A stretch of 64,000 nucleotides of DNA from Sphingobacterium sp. UBA4616 (GCA_002386525.1 DGIS01000025.1:360086-424085); one strand, 5' to 3'. Positions 35,851-45,032 are shown, counted from the stretch's first letter. A program made the numbers and translations. Notes: generated by a model from the letters alone, not told the origin.

Positions 35851-36690
35851 ATGAACATAGCCATTGTCGGCGTAGGCTTAATAGGCGGTTCCGCTGCCAT
35901 TCGCCTAAAAGAAACAAAATTCTGCGACAAAATAATCGGTGTAGATAAGAGTCAAAAAAACTTGGATAAAGCGATGCAAATCGGCTTTATCGACGAAACA
36001 GCCAGCCTGGAAGACGCGATTAAGAAGTGTAAAGTATTGGTGCTCACGATTCCTGTCGATGCCATTTTACATGTTGTTCCTCAAATTTTGGATCTGGTCA
36101 CCGATCAAGTCGTCATTGACATGGGATCAACGAAAACAAATATTCTCCATAAAATTAAGAATCATCCTAACCGGGGGCGTTATGTAGCAGCCCATCCAAT
36201 GGCCGGAACAGAATATTCGGGACCGGAAGCAGCTGTAGCCGGCTTGTTCAAAGGCAAAATGATGGTATATGTCGAAGCCTTTAAAACCGATGAGGATGCG
36301 TTCGAGATCGCCGATGCTATTACGGACCAACTGGAGATGCGAAGTTGTTTTATGAATGCCGATGAACATGATGTACATACCGCTTATGTATCCCACATCT
36401 CCCATCTCACTTCTTTTGCACTTGCCTTAACGGTATTGGAAAAAGAAAAATCTCAAGGACGTATTTTCGAACTTGCAGGCTCCGGATTTGAATCTACGGT
36501 TCGTCTGGCCAAAAGCTCACCGGATATGTGGACACCTATTTTCAAGCAGAATCGAGAAAACGTACTCGAAGTGCTCGAAGAGCATATCAAGCAACTTCAA
36601 TCCTTGCATGACGCTATTGCCACAGAGGACTATGACAAATTACACAAACTCATTACCCGTTCCAATAAAATAAAAAGGATTATCAAATAA
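35851..36690 (+). CDS. Prephenate dehydrogenase
   Basis: TyrA-type enzyme that oxidatively decarboxylates prephenate to 4-hydroxyphenylpyruvate for tyrosine. The 279 residues show the dinucleotide motif GVGLIGGSAA at 7-16, DMGSTKTNI near 90, HPMAGTE near 112 and HDVHTAYVSHISHL with the catalytic His near 170. No C-terminal ACT or fused chorismate mutase domain is present. It is cotranscribed with the aminotransferase gene upstream. Confidence 0.92.
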   Translation: MNIAIVGVGLIGGSAAIRLKETKFCDKIIGVDKSQKNLDKAMQIGFIDETASLEDAIKKCKVLVLTIPVDAILHVVPQILDLVTDQVVIDMGSTKTNILHKIKNHPNRGRYVAAHPMAGTEYSGPEAAVAGLFKGKMMVYVEAFKTDEDAFEIADAITDQLEMRSCFMNADEHDVHTAYVSHISHLTSFALALTVLEKEKSQGRIFELAGSGFESTVRLAKSSPDMWTPIFKQNRENVLEVLEEHIKQLQSLHDAIATEDYDKLHKLITRSNKIKRIIK

Positions 36691-36716
36691 GGGTTTAGCA
36701 CTAGAAAACAGTACGC

Positions 36717-36752
36717 ATAAACAAGGCCCCTACTCAGGTCGGCCTTGTTTAT
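36717..36752. terminator. Terminator between tyrA-like gene and the TPR gene
   Basis: Arms ataaacaaggcc and ggccttgtttat pair over 12 bases around a 12-base loop. The right arm overlaps the stop of the convergent TPR gene. Confidence 0.8.
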
Positions 36753-37969
36753 TCATCTTCAAATTCATTGAACTTATCCAAGTCTGCTCTCGCTCCGACA
36801 GCGTCACCCAATTTTTCGCGAATTGCGGCACGATAAGAATACAAATCAGAATAATATGGATTCAGATCGATCGCTTTGGAATAATCTGCCAGCGCTTCCG
36901 TAAAATTCTCGAGCTTTTCATTCAGATCGGCTCGCAATGAATACACATAAAAATCTTCCGGATTGAGGCTTACAAGGCGGTCAAAATCCAGTAATGCTTC
37001 CTTAAAATTACCCAAACGCTCGAATAAAGAGGCTCTTTCTTCATACACAATCGACGAATTACCATCGATTTCTTCTGCCTGAGCATAGTCTTGCAATGCA
37101 CTCTGGTAATTGCGGTAAGATTCAAAAACTTTTGCACGAAATATATAAGCAGCAGCTCGGTTCTTATCAAGGGCGATGGCCTGATTGAAATCAGACAACG
37201 CCAATTCAAAACAGGTCAATTTCAGGTACAAACTTCCCCTGAAAACAAAAAGATTACTATCGCCACCCTCAGAATTAACAATAGCACAGGAATAAAGATT
37301 GATCGCCTTTAGATAGCTATAGGAATGAACATATTCAAGCCCCAGTGAATTTATCTCGTCTTTACTTAGCTGTTGAGATTTTGATTCCAGCTCCTGAATA
37401 ACCAGGTTTTCAGCCTCGAAGTAAGTTAATTCAGCCTGATTTTCCTGCCATTCCAATACACTATGATAATTAAAATCCAGTCTCTTCGCAATCTGATAGT
37501 CATAAAATGCCCCCTCATCTTCCTCGATCTGTCTGTAGATTAAACAACGGCTGGCATAGAAAAATGGTTCTTCTGGAAAGTGCTCGATAGCATTAGTGAA
37601 CGTTTCAATGGCCTTGTCATAAGTGCCTATCTTAACATAATAAAGTCCCAAGTAGCTATAGGCAAGCGCGTGATTAGTCAAATCAATGGCCTCCTCAAAC
37701 AAAGCAACAGGATTACCGTTTCCAAGGATACCAATATTAAACCCTTCCAATAGGCATCGAAGAGCGCGATCGCCAACTGCAGAAAGCCAATCAGACGGAA
37801 AAGGCGGACAAGATTGAGGAAAAAACGATGCAATGGGCAAAAAAGAAAACTTAGCAAGAAGGATGGGTACTGGCAGTGTAAAATCTGATTCCACAAGAGT
37901 ATTGTTTTGAAGAATAACAGCTAGATTCGAAAACATATGCTTCATACTCAAAACTAAGCTAAATTTCAT
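36749..37969 (-). CDS. TPR repeat protein
   Basis: A 406-residue protein with a 90-residue N-terminal region that I do not recognise, followed by tetratricopeptide repeats (for example ALAYSYLGLYYVKIGTYDKA, AAAYIFRAKVFESYRNYQS-type units of 34 residues) to the C-terminus. TPRs act as protein-binding scaffolds. No signal peptide is clear; the opening MKFSLVLS is too short and other ATGs lie at 37945 and 37936. A small unknown protein gene lies 46 bases upstream on the same strand, so the two may act together. Confidence 0.85.
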   Translation of the reverse strand: MKFSLVLSMKHMFSNLAVILQNNTLVESDFTLPVPILLAKFSFLPIASFFPQSCPPFPSDWLSAVGDRALRCLLEGFNIGILGNGNPVALFEEAIDLTNHALAYSYLGLYYVKIGTYDKAIETFTNAIEHFPEEPFFYASRCLIYRQIEEDEGAFYDYQIAKRLDFNYHSVLEWQENQAELTYFEAENLVIQELESKSQQLSKDEINSLGLEYVHSYSYLKAINLYSCAIVNSEGGDSNLFVFRGSLYLKLTCFELALSDFNQAIALDKNRAAAYIFRAKVFESYRNYQSALQDYAQAEEIDGNSSIVYEERASLFERLGNFKEALLDFDRLVSLNPEDFYVYSLRADLNEKLENFTEALADYSKAIDLNPYYSDLYSYRAAIREKLGDAVGARADLDKFNEFEDE

Positions 37970-38015
37970 TACAAAAGAAATTTAACCAGCGATCAATTCC
38001 CCTATTTAGATATTC

Positions 38016-38402
38016 TTATCCATGAATTTCTCCCGTTAGGTACAAATATTTATATCGGATAATATCTCTTGAATTGGTAAACCGGATTAACTTTTCCTTT
38101 TTGAAAACATAATTGGAAACCTTTTCTTCCATCAAACGCAAAAATTCGACAAATTCGGCAAAAAAGTTTTGACGTTCAACAGGCGTAAATTGACTGTTTT
38201 TAACAATCCAGAAGAATTGCTCTTCATTCACATGGAAGGAAACCTCATTGTGCTTTTCTTTTCGAAAAATAAAGATTGGATCATTTTCCTGGTTAATAAA
38301 TAAAGCAAAGCCAGTATTTCCACCATCCAGATTAACGACAAAAGCAGAAAAATAGACAGTACCGATCTGTAAACTTTCCAGACAAATTAATTTATGTAAC
38401 AT
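38016..38402 (-). CDS. Small protein of unknown function
   Basis: I do not recognise this 128-residue protein. The start at 38402 gives MLHKLICLESLQIG; a longer frame to 38453 would begin within two bases of the TonB receptor terminator and is less likely. The middle region alternates strands (FSAFVVNLDGGNTGFALFI, PIFIFRKEK), and the second half is helical and charged. It has no signal peptide or membrane helix. It precedes the TPR gene and is probably cotranscribed. Confidence 0.65.
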   Translation of the reverse strand: MLHKLICLESLQIGTVYFSAFVVNLDGGNTGFALFINQENDPIFIFRKEKHNEVSFHVNEEQFFWIVKNSQFTPVERQNFFAEFVEFLRLMEEKVSNYVFKKEKLIRFTNSRDIIRYKYLYLTGEIHG

Positions 38403-38453
38403 CAGGTTGACAATTAGATCACCTAAAATTATTAAGTTTTTATTTAAAAACAA

Positions 38454-38483
38454 AAAAAGCTCACAAAATATTGTGAGCTTTTT
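38454..38483 (-). terminator. Terminator of the TonB-dependent receptor gene
   Basis: Arms aaaaagctcacaa and ttgtgagcttttt are perfectly complementary, 20 bases beyond the stop at 38503, with a T-run on the minus strand. Confidence 0.9.
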
Positions 38484-38502
38484 GTAATTAGAGTAAAATT
38501 TA

Positions 38503-41115
38503 CTAGAAGGTAAATTTCACCGATGCGTTCCACGTTCTACCCTGTCCGATTAAAACGAAATTGGATGTATCTATACCATTCCAAGAATTGTTAACATCTG
38601 TGACCAAGTTGCTGGATGTTGCTTCAGAAATATAAAACTTATTCAACACATTATTCATGTTAACACGGAAACTTATGTCGTTCTTATCACTCACCTGAAG
38701 ATGGTAAGAAAGACCTGCGTCCAAAAGATTGAAAGACGGTAATTTCAGATAACGCCCATAAGTTTGACCATCGATTACTTCTCTGCGATAATTCGATGCG
38801 TACAAACGCTCATAATATCTATAATTTGCATCTACAGATAGCCCCTTAAACACCTTATATTTAGCACCAAATCCATAGGAAGTTTGGGCAGCGTTACCAA
38901 CATGTTCACCTGTCAAGTTTACCTGTGAGCGTCCCAATTCTATGCGGTTATCGTTACGCACGACCGAGTTTACTGCGCCATCGTACTTCCAATCACCGAT
39001 AGATAAAAATCCTGTGAGACTCAACTTTTCTACAGGACGGGCTTCAAAATCTACTTCTACGCCTCTATGGACCTGCTTAACACCGTAATTTGTTGTATAT
39101 AAATAGGCTCTCTCTACCAAAATGCCAGGGTCGTTTGTCGGGTTATATTTTTTCACATCATCTGCTGTTGCTAAACTTGAGCTTCCAGTAACACGATTTT
39201 CCCAGGTTGTGCGGTAAACATTGACGTTCACATCCAAAAATCGAGAAGCAAATTTATAGCCTGCTTCTAAACCCAGTATTTTTTCGTTTTCGGCATTTTC
39301 ATTGATATCATTTGCATAATTCATGAAAATATTGTTTTGATATGGCTGACGGGAATAATACCCTGCATTACCAAAAATACTATGATGCCCCAATGTATAA
39401 CTTACACCACCTTTCGTATTGTATCCAAAGTTGTTCACTTCTTTAGAATCCTCATTACCCGGTGTATATTGAAAATAATCAGAACGTTTGTTTTGCTGTT
39501 CAGAAACCGATCCTTGGAAAAATGCCGTAAAGCCATTTTTCGCATACTCCAATTGACCAAACAGACCTCCATAACGGATGTACTGATTGTAATCCCAAGC
39601 TAAACGTTCATCACGCGAATCAGGTTTACTGGAGAACGCCTTCCATGGATTTGTCGAATAGGTGTTCGTAACTAGCGGTTTGTTAGGAAAATTAACATTA
39701 CCACCTAATACAACACCATTTGTATTACCCAGCGGATTGGTCAATTTACGATAGTGTGTGCCTTTGTAATCCCTTACATCAAAGCCCACATTAAAATTAA
39801 GGGATTCTGAGAGCTTACGGTTATAGTTAGAAACTATACCAAACCATTGGTGATTGTTCACATCAGCAGCCAAATATTTACCTGTATTGTATTTATCACT
39901 CCGCAAAGATTGGCCCCCACCTGCCGCTAAAGAAGCATATACAACGGTAGATAAAGATGATTTATCGTCGATCGTCCAGTCCCAGTTTAAGTTGGCTACA
40001 GGCTTATGATAAAAATTCTTCTGCGCATTCATCATCACGCCATTTGCATCCTTATAGTTGTCGTTGTAACGTCTGCCATTAGCAAGGTAGTTCGACAATT
40101 TTGAGGTATATCCTTGGTTATGCCATTGTGGAGCACCTGTTACCATAAAGTTCAGGTTGTGTTTTTCGTTGGCTTTATATCCAACGGACAAGAAATAGCT
40201 TTGTCCGGCACCTTCCGTATGGTCCATATAACCGTTACCTGACCATTGTGTTAACATAGCGGAAACAGCAAAACCATTTTTCATGAGCCCGGTATTGTAA
40301 CCGACTGTTGCCTTCATAAACATATCGTTGCCGACCGTTGTGCGCACAAAACCACCTTCTTTCATTGCAGTGGATTGTGTTACGTAATTCACGGTTCCTC
40401 CGACAGAGGAAATCGCTAACTTAGAGGATCCCAACCCACGTTGGATCTGCACCAAGGACGCAATATCTGTAAGTCCCGACCAATTTGACCAATAGACACT
40501 ACCGTTGTCCATACCGTTGATCGGCTGGCCGTTCAACAGAAATGCGGTATTGGACTGATCAAAACCACGGGTTGTCATAGAAGACTCACCAAACCCTTTT
40601 GCCTGGCCAGTGATATAAACGGAAGGCGTATTTGCCAATGCGGAAGTAATATCCTGCGCTCCAACCCGCTCTTCCAGATCTTGCTTGCGGATCGTTGAAA
40701 CAGCAATCGGCGTCTTTCTACCTGCAGCAATATCGATGACCCCATGACCAACAACAACGACCTCATCCAAATTCGTTGACGATCCAGCTGTAAAAATTGG
40801 ATTGATATTCAACGGTTCCCCCGATTTCAGCATGATGTTTTCAAAAATAACTGGCGTTTCTCCGATATAAGTGACCTCAACTTTATAAGGCCCCCCTTCT
40901 TGAAGATTTGAAATTTGAAATTTTCCTTCGGCATCGGCTGAGCCACTTATTACTTGTCCACTTGGGATGTGGATAATTTTAATAGTTGCTCCTTTAACCG
41001 TTTGTCCAGTAGCTTCTTTGACAACTCCTGAAACTGAACCAGTATTTGCTGTTTGACCTTGAACGGCACCGTAACTAGCAAAGACAAGGGCAAAAAAAAG
41101 TAAAGACTTTTTCAT
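38503..41115 (-). CDS. TonB-dependent outer-membrane receptor
   Basis: An 870-residue outer-membrane receptor. The start at 41115 gives a signal peptide (MKKSLLFFALVFASYGAVQGQ). Then come a carboxypeptidase-regulatory-like domain (about 25-110), a TonB box-like DEVVVVG stretch, a plug domain (about 125-240; TTRGFDQSNTAFLLNG) and a long beta-barrel that ends in an aromatic residue (SVKFTF), as outer-membrane barrels do. No SusD partner is adjacent, so it is more likely a metal-chelate or small-molecule receptor than a SusC. It is divergent from a Crp/Fnr gene. Confidence 0.93.
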   Translation of the reverse strand: MKKSLLFFALVFASYGAVQGQTANTGSVSGVVKEATGQTVKGATIKIIHIPSGQVISGSADAEGKFQISNLQEGGPYKVEVTYIGETPVIFENIMLKSGEPLNINPIFTAGSSTNLDEVVVVGHGVIDIAAGRKTPIAVSTIRKQDLEERVGAQDITSALANTPSVYITGQAKGFGESSMTTRGFDQSNTAFLLNGQPINGMDNGSVYWSNWSGLTDIASLVQIQRGLGSSKLAISSVGGTVNYVTQSTAMKEGGFVRTTVGNDMFMKATVGYNTGLMKNGFAVSAMLTQWSGNGYMDHTEGAGQSYFLSVGYKANEKHNLNFMVTGAPQWHNQGYTSKLSNYLANGRRYNDNYKDANGVMMNAQKNFYHKPVANLNWDWTIDDKSSLSTVVYASLAAGGGQSLRSDKYNTGKYLAADVNNHQWFGIVSNYNRKLSESLNFNVGFDVRDYKGTHYRKLTNPLGNTNGVVLGGNVNFPNKPLVTNTYSTNPWKAFSSKPDSRDERLAWDYNQYIRYGGLFGQLEYAKNGFTAFFQGSVSEQQNKRSDYFQYTPGNEDSKEVNNFGYNTKGGVSYTLGHHSIFGNAGYYSRQPYQNNIFMNYANDINENAENEKILGLEAGYKFASRFLDVNVNVYRTTWENRVTGSSSLATADDVKKYNPTNDPGILVERAYLYTTNYGVKQVHRGVEVDFEARPVEKLSLTGFLSIGDWKYDGAVNSVVRNDNRIELGRSQVNLTGEHVGNAAQTSYGFGAKYKVFKGLSVDANYRYYERLYASNYRREVIDGQTYGRYLKLPSFNLLDAGLSYHLQVSDKNDISFRVNMNNVLNKFYISEATSSNLVTDVNNSWNGIDTSNFVLIGQGRTWNASVKFTF

Positions 41116-41470
41116 GGTAGATGTGATTGTTTTGTTTTTGTGCTGCAAAACTAGGAATTGATTGTCTTTTTAACTAATTTTAACATGCGTGAAGTCCGAG
41201 CGTATCTCGATACGTAAAAAAATATTTTTAGCCTTCCCTATAAAAACATGGATTCCCTGAAAAAATGGGCAACAGATAATAAAAAAGGCTAAAATAAACA
41301 CAATGTATTCATCATATTTTTGAAAAAACACTAAATTTAACAGGAATAAAATTTTGTCTTATTTGAATAAGTAACCTTTTTGAGTTTCATGCGGGGATTT
41401 TGCAGTAAAGTTTTTTCTGCAAACAATCCAATAAGGTTATATTATAGATACATTCAACTAACTGAAAAAT
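41116..41470. other. Divergent intergenic region, TonB receptor and Crp/Fnr
   Basis: This 355-base gap holds the receptor promoter box at 41146-41153 on the minus strand. The remaining part is A/T-rich. I see no Crp-type palindrome that I would defend and no clear box for the Crp/Fnr gene. Confidence 0.5.
41146..41153 (-). promoter_or_regulatory. -7 box TAGTTTTG of the TonB receptor gene
   Basis: An exact TAnnTTTG match on the minus strand 30 bases before the preferred ATG at 41115. Confidence 0.6.
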
Positions 41471-42100
41471 ATGTTGTCAATCCAACAAGCTTATAGCGGA
41501 ATTCTTGAACCGTCATTAATCACGGAAATAGCGGAAAATGCGCAGATAAAAACATTTAATGAGGGGGATCTCATTATCGATACCAATCAATATATCAAGT
41601 CCATGCCCCTGCTCTTGGATGGAGCAATAAAAATTGTTCGCGAAGACGAAGATCAGGGAGAATTGCTGCTTTATTATCTGGAGCGAGGTCAAACCTGTAC
41701 GATGTCAATTGCCTGCTGTCTAGGAAATAAAAAGAGTGAAATCCGTGCACGTGCTGAGAAAAAAACTACGGTGGCCATGATTCCCAACGAACTTGTCAAT
41801 CTTTGGATGGGAAAATATCCTTCTTGGCGAAATTTCATAATCTCAAGCTATTCAAGCCGCATGGAGGAAATGCTACAAGCCATTGATAGCTTAGCCTTTT
41901 CTAATATGGAAGAACGAATTATCAACTATCTCCAGGCGAAGGTAAAACTGAATGATGACCGAATACTCACCCTCACCCATCAAGATATTGCTTCCGACCT
42001 CAACACATCCCGTGTGGTTGTCTCCCGAATTTTAAAAAAGCTGGAACAGGAGGATAAAATTGTATTGCTTCGGAACGAAATCAGGGTATTAGTGGATTGA
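41471..42100 (+). CDS. Crp/Fnr-family transcriptional regulator
   Basis: A 209-residue regulator with an N-terminal cyclic-nucleotide-binding-like beta-roll (about 25-115) and a C-terminal winged helix (HQDIASDLNTSRVVVSRILKKLEQEDKI near 171-198). It lacks the cysteine cluster of Fnr, although a CxxxCC stretch (TCTMSIACCLG, near 77-86) is present in the sensor domain and could be redox active. The effector is unknown. It is divergent from the TonB receptor gene, a possible target. Confidence 0.9.
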   Translation: MLSIQQAYSGILEPSLITEIAENAQIKTFNEGDLIIDTNQYIKSMPLLLDGAIKIVREDEDQGELLLYYLERGQTCTMSIACCLGNKKSEIRARAEKKTTVAMIPNELVNLWMGKYPSWRNFIISSYSSRMEEMLQAIDSLAFSNMEERIINYLQAKVKLNDDRILTLTHQDIASDLNTSRVVVSRILKKLEQEDKIVLLRNEIRVLVD

Positions 42101-42165
42101 GCAAAACATTCGTATCTTTAGCTATAAGTAAATTTCGAAAGGTATTCATATCATTTTTATTTTAG

Positions 42166-43008
42166 ATGAAGATAGAAAAATTAGGATTTATAGGACTAGG
42201 AAATATGGGTTATCCCATGGCTAAAAATCTAGAAAAAGCCGGATTCCCGCTTTCTGTTTATAACAGAAACAGCAGTAAGACACTGGGTTTTGAAGAGCAT
42301 TTGATCAGAAAAGATATCGCCGAACTCGTCGATCAAAGTGATATCATATTTTCCATGCTCACGAATGATGATGCCGTCGACGATGTATATGAAAAAATCC
42401 TTCACTGCAATGTCAAGGGTAAACTATTTGTCGATATGAGTACAATCTCGCACGAAGGCTCTATTTCTACTGCATCGAAATTAAAAGAAAAAGGCGGGGC
42501 TTTTATTGATGCACCTGTAGCCGGCAGTACTAAACCAGCGGCTGAAGGTTCCCTTATTATTATGGTCGGTGGCGAATCAGAACATGTTCATCGCGCTACA
42601 CCTTACCTTGAGAAAATGGGCAAATCGATCAAACATCTTGGGGAAAATGGCCAGGGGATCTCGGCCAAACTTGCCATAAACTATTTTCTTTCCACCATTT
42701 ATCAAGGGCTTGCGGAGACGATCCTGTTTTCAGACAAATTGGGCATTAATCGGGGGCAAATGCTCGAAATTATCAACGATAGTGCCAGTGGCAGTGGTGC
42801 GACAAAAGTGAAAACACCTTTGCTTGTGGAAGAAAATTACGCTCCAGCGTTCGCACTGGATCTTATGCTAAAAGATATCCGGCTGGCCCAACAGGCTGGC
42901 GCCGATTATCCGCTTTTAAAAGCACTGCTTGAGACGTACGGAAAAGCGCATGAAAACGGTTTTGGACAACTCGACGTTATCGGCATTATTGAATCTATAA
43001 AGTCTTGA
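42166..43008 (+). CDS. NAD(P)-dependent beta-hydroxyacid dehydrogenase
   Basis: A 280-residue member of the 3-hydroxyisobutyrate dehydrogenase / glyoxylate reductase family. It shows the dinucleotide motif GLGNMGYPMAKNLEKAG at 9-25, the substrate signature DAPVAGSTKPAAEGSL near 121-136 and the catalytic lysine in GISAKLAINYF near 168. The substrate within this group (3-hydroxyisobutyrate, glyoxylate, succinic semialdehyde) cannot be fixed from sequence. Confidence 0.9.
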   Translation: MKIEKLGFIGLGNMGYPMAKNLEKAGFPLSVYNRNSSKTLGFEEHLIRKDIAELVDQSDIIFSMLTNDDAVDDVYEKILHCNVKGKLFVDMSTISHEGSISTASKLKEKGGAFIDAPVAGSTKPAAEGSLIIMVGGESEHVHRATPYLEKMGKSIKHLGENGQGISAKLAINYFLSTIYQGLAETILFSDKLGINRGQMLEIINDSASGSGATKVKTPLLVEENYAPAFALDLMLKDIRLAQQAGADYPLLKALLETYGKAHENGFGQLDVIGIIESIKS

Positions 43009-43105
43009 TTCAGGTTGCCAAGAGCAAAAAGTAACCCAATCAAAAAGGATAAATATAATAGCCTAACGACGATTGCAAATACATAGACAGAAAAATTATT
43101 TACAT

Positions 43106-43849
43106 ATGAAAAAAGTAATGACCCTATTGCTGCTTACCATGGTTACCATGACTTCACAAGCGCAAGAACTAAAACAAATTTCGTATCAAGATGGTGAGCA
43201 AAAACTCAAAGGATTGATTACCGCCAATACGGCAAAAAAAGGAGCAGCTGTCCTCATTCTCCCGGCATGGAAGGGAATTGACAACGAAGCGAAACAAGCC
43301 GCATTACAACTGGAAAAAGAAGGCTACATTGCTTTCATTGCTGACATTTACGGTGAAGGGAACATTCCCTCAGACAACACGGCAGCATCGAAAATAGCCG
43401 GACATTACAAAACCGACTATAAGGCTTATCAGCATCGCATCACGCTAGCATTAGAACAACTAAAAAAAGAAGGAGCGGATCCCAACAAGATTGCTATCAT
43501 TGGCTACTGTTTTGGAGGTACCGGCGCGCTCGAAGCCGCAAGAGCGCATTTACCCGTCAATGCAGTGGTCAGTATTCATGGCGGCCTATCCAAATCTGCA
43601 GACAGACCCAATGGTGCTATCAAAACAAAAGTGCTTGTTGAGCATCCTGCAGACGATAAAAGTGTATCCAAAGAAGATTACGATGGGTTGATCAAGGAAT
43701 TAAACCAAGGGAAAGCAGATTGGCAAATAATCACCTATGCAAATTCTGGACATACCTTTACCAATCCAGAGTCGCCAGAGTATAATCCAGTGATGGCGAA
43801 ACGCGCCTGGGCGCATACGTTATTATTTTTGAAAGAAGTGTTAAACTAG
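43106..43849 (+). CDS. Secreted dienelactone-hydrolase-like enzyme
   Basis: The start at 43106 gives a signal peptide (MKKVMTLLLLTMVTMTSQAQ) and 247 residues; an earlier in-frame ATG at 43073 has none. The alpha/beta-hydrolase core has a cysteine nucleophile in GYCFGGTGALEAA, as in dienelactone hydrolases, the acid probably in the EHPADDKS loop, and His in SGHTFTNP. The periplasmic location argues against a role in aromatic degradation proper; the substrate is unknown. Confidence 0.87.
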   Translation: MKKVMTLLLLTMVTMTSQAQELKQISYQDGEQKLKGLITANTAKKGAAVLILPAWKGIDNEAKQAALQLEKEGYIAFIADIYGEGNIPSDNTAASKIAGHYKTDYKAYQHRITLALEQLKKEGADPNKIAIIGYCFGGTGALEAARAHLPVNAVVSIHGGLSKSADRPNGAIKTKVLVEHPADDKSVSKEDYDGLIKELNQGKADWQIITYANSGHTFTNPESPEYNPVMAKRAWAHTLLFLKEVLN

Positions 43850-43861
43850 CTCGCAACACGA

Positions 43862-43946
43862 ACAACAGCAATATCTCTCCAAATGAATGATAATTCGAAG
43901 CTGAAAATCTATCCGACTATTGTTCATTTCTTGATATTGCTGTTGT
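43862..43946 (+). repeat. Long stem-loop, 14 + 12 bp
   Basis: acaacagcaatatc (43862-43875) pairs perfectly with gatattgctgttgt (43933-43946). Inside, aaatgaatgata (43881-43892) pairs with tattgttcattt (43918-43929) with two G-T pairs. The loop has about 25 bases. It begins 12 bases after the hydrolase stop. No T-run follows, so it is not an ordinary terminator. Confidence 0.75.
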
Positions 43947-44009
43947 AAAGCATCATCGCAATCCCCCATCCTTTAAAATCACTAAAGATAGCAAGCCCTC
44001 AAAACCAGA

Positions 44010-44053
44010 GGACAAATCGTGTCGCAAATCGTGTGACAAATCGCGGGACAAAC
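44010..44053 (+). repeat. 12-bp tandem repeat before vanW
   Basis: Units ggacaaatcgtg, tcgcaaatcgtg, tgacaaatcgcg and a partial ggacaaac follow each other without gaps. The period of 12 is a multiple of three, so in one frame it would read as a four-residue repeat, but no start codon lies in that frame. Confidence 0.8.
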
Positions 44054-44093
44054 TTTTAAAAAAGGAGAAAAAAAGTGTGAACACATACATTTC

Positions 44094-44963
44094 TTGATTA
44101 ATTTTGAAAGCAAAAAAAAGGTCGAATTGAGAAAAAGAATACTAATAAGTCAACGTCATCCAATACTATATTTTCTTGCGGTATGGGCACGAAGAATGCA
44201 CCGAAAAGCCGTTTGGCTGTTGGATGATAAAAAATACGCTGCTGTTAAATCAGCTGATAAACTTCCCTTCCGCGTTAAAAAACACCAGTCTGTATTGTTA
44301 AAGAAACTGGGCGAAAACAACATGCAATTGCAGATCAATAAAGTTACCAATCTGAAAATTGCAGCATCACAGATCACGAGCATTCTGATCAGGCCACAAG
44401 AAACTTTTTCATTTTGTAAATTGGTAGGACTACCTACCGCAAAAAAAGGGTATCTGTCGGGAATGGAACTTTCTTTCGGCGAAGCGCGAGCGGGCATTGG
44501 TGGTGGAATCTGTCAAATATCAAATCTCATCCATTGGCTTGTCATTCACAGCCCGCTTACGGTCACTGAACGCTACCACCACTCTTTTGATCCTTTTCCC
44601 CACGATGGCCGTGTACTACCTTTCGGTAGTGGCGCTACCGTATTCTATAATTATCGGGACTATCAGTTCACTAACAATACCCCTTACACCTTTCAAATAA
44701 ATCTGTGGTTTACCGACAAATGTTTAGAAGGTGAATTGAGAATCGATCAAGAGCTGGATTTTGCGTACCATGTATTTGAAAAAGAGCACCAATTTCTTAA
44801 AATAGACAATCAGTTCTTTCGGAAGAACGAGATCTGGCGCGAGAAGTTTTTAAAATTTCAAGGTGGAAAGATTTTAGAAACAGAACTTTTAACCAAAAAT
44901 TTTGCGCGGGTTACTTATACCCCGGATGAATATACTGAAATTAGTTCCGACCGAAAGGCGTAA
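44094..44963 (+). CDS. VanW family protein
   Basis: A 289-residue protein of the VanW family. The core is visible as FSFCKLVGLPTAKKGYLSGMEL-type segments at about 104-126, GIGGGICQISNLIHW near 138-152 and RYHHSFDPFPHDGRVLPFGSGAT near 164-186. VanW occurs in vancomycin-resistance operons of Firmicutes but its biochemical role is unknown; no other van gene is near. The only starts in frame at this end are TTG codons (44094 or 44127), so the N-terminus is uncertain. No signal peptide is seen. Confidence 0.85.
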   Translation: MINFESKKKVELRKRILISQRHPILYFLAVWARRMHRKAVWLLDDKKYAAVKSADKLPFRVKKHQSVLLKKLGENNMQLQINKVTNLKIAASQITSILIRPQETFSFCKLVGLPTAKKGYLSGMELSFGEARAGIGGGICQISNLIHWLVIHSPLTVTERYHHSFDPFPHDGRVLPFGSGATVFYNYRDYQFTNNTPYTFQINLWFTDKCLEGELRIDQELDFAYHVFEKEHQFLKIDNQFFRKNEIWREKFLKFQGGKILETELLTKNFARVTYTPDEYTEISSDRKA

Positions 44964-45020
44964 TTCATTTTCATGATGATGATGCACGCTCTTTTAATAT
45001 GAAAAGTCCACTTTTTTGTT

Positions 45021-45028
45021 TAAGTTTG
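45021..45028 (+). promoter_or_regulatory. -7 box TAAGTTTG of the thiamine operon
   Basis: An exact TAnnTTTG match. Transcription would begin about four bases downstream, almost exactly where the TPP riboswitch starts. Confidence 0.6.
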
Positions 45029-45032
45029 GGAT

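Noticed and set aside
38403-38453. Longer N-terminus for the 128-residue unknown protein
   Set aside because: The extension begins within two bases of the receptor gene terminator region and is hydrophobic without forming a proper signal peptide.
44010-44053. CRISPR-like array
   Set aside because: The repeats are 12 bp, directly adjacent without spacers, and no cas gene is present.
44094-44963. Vancomycin-resistance cluster
   Set aside because: Only a vanW-like gene is present; no vanH, vanA, vanX or regulator genes are nearby.
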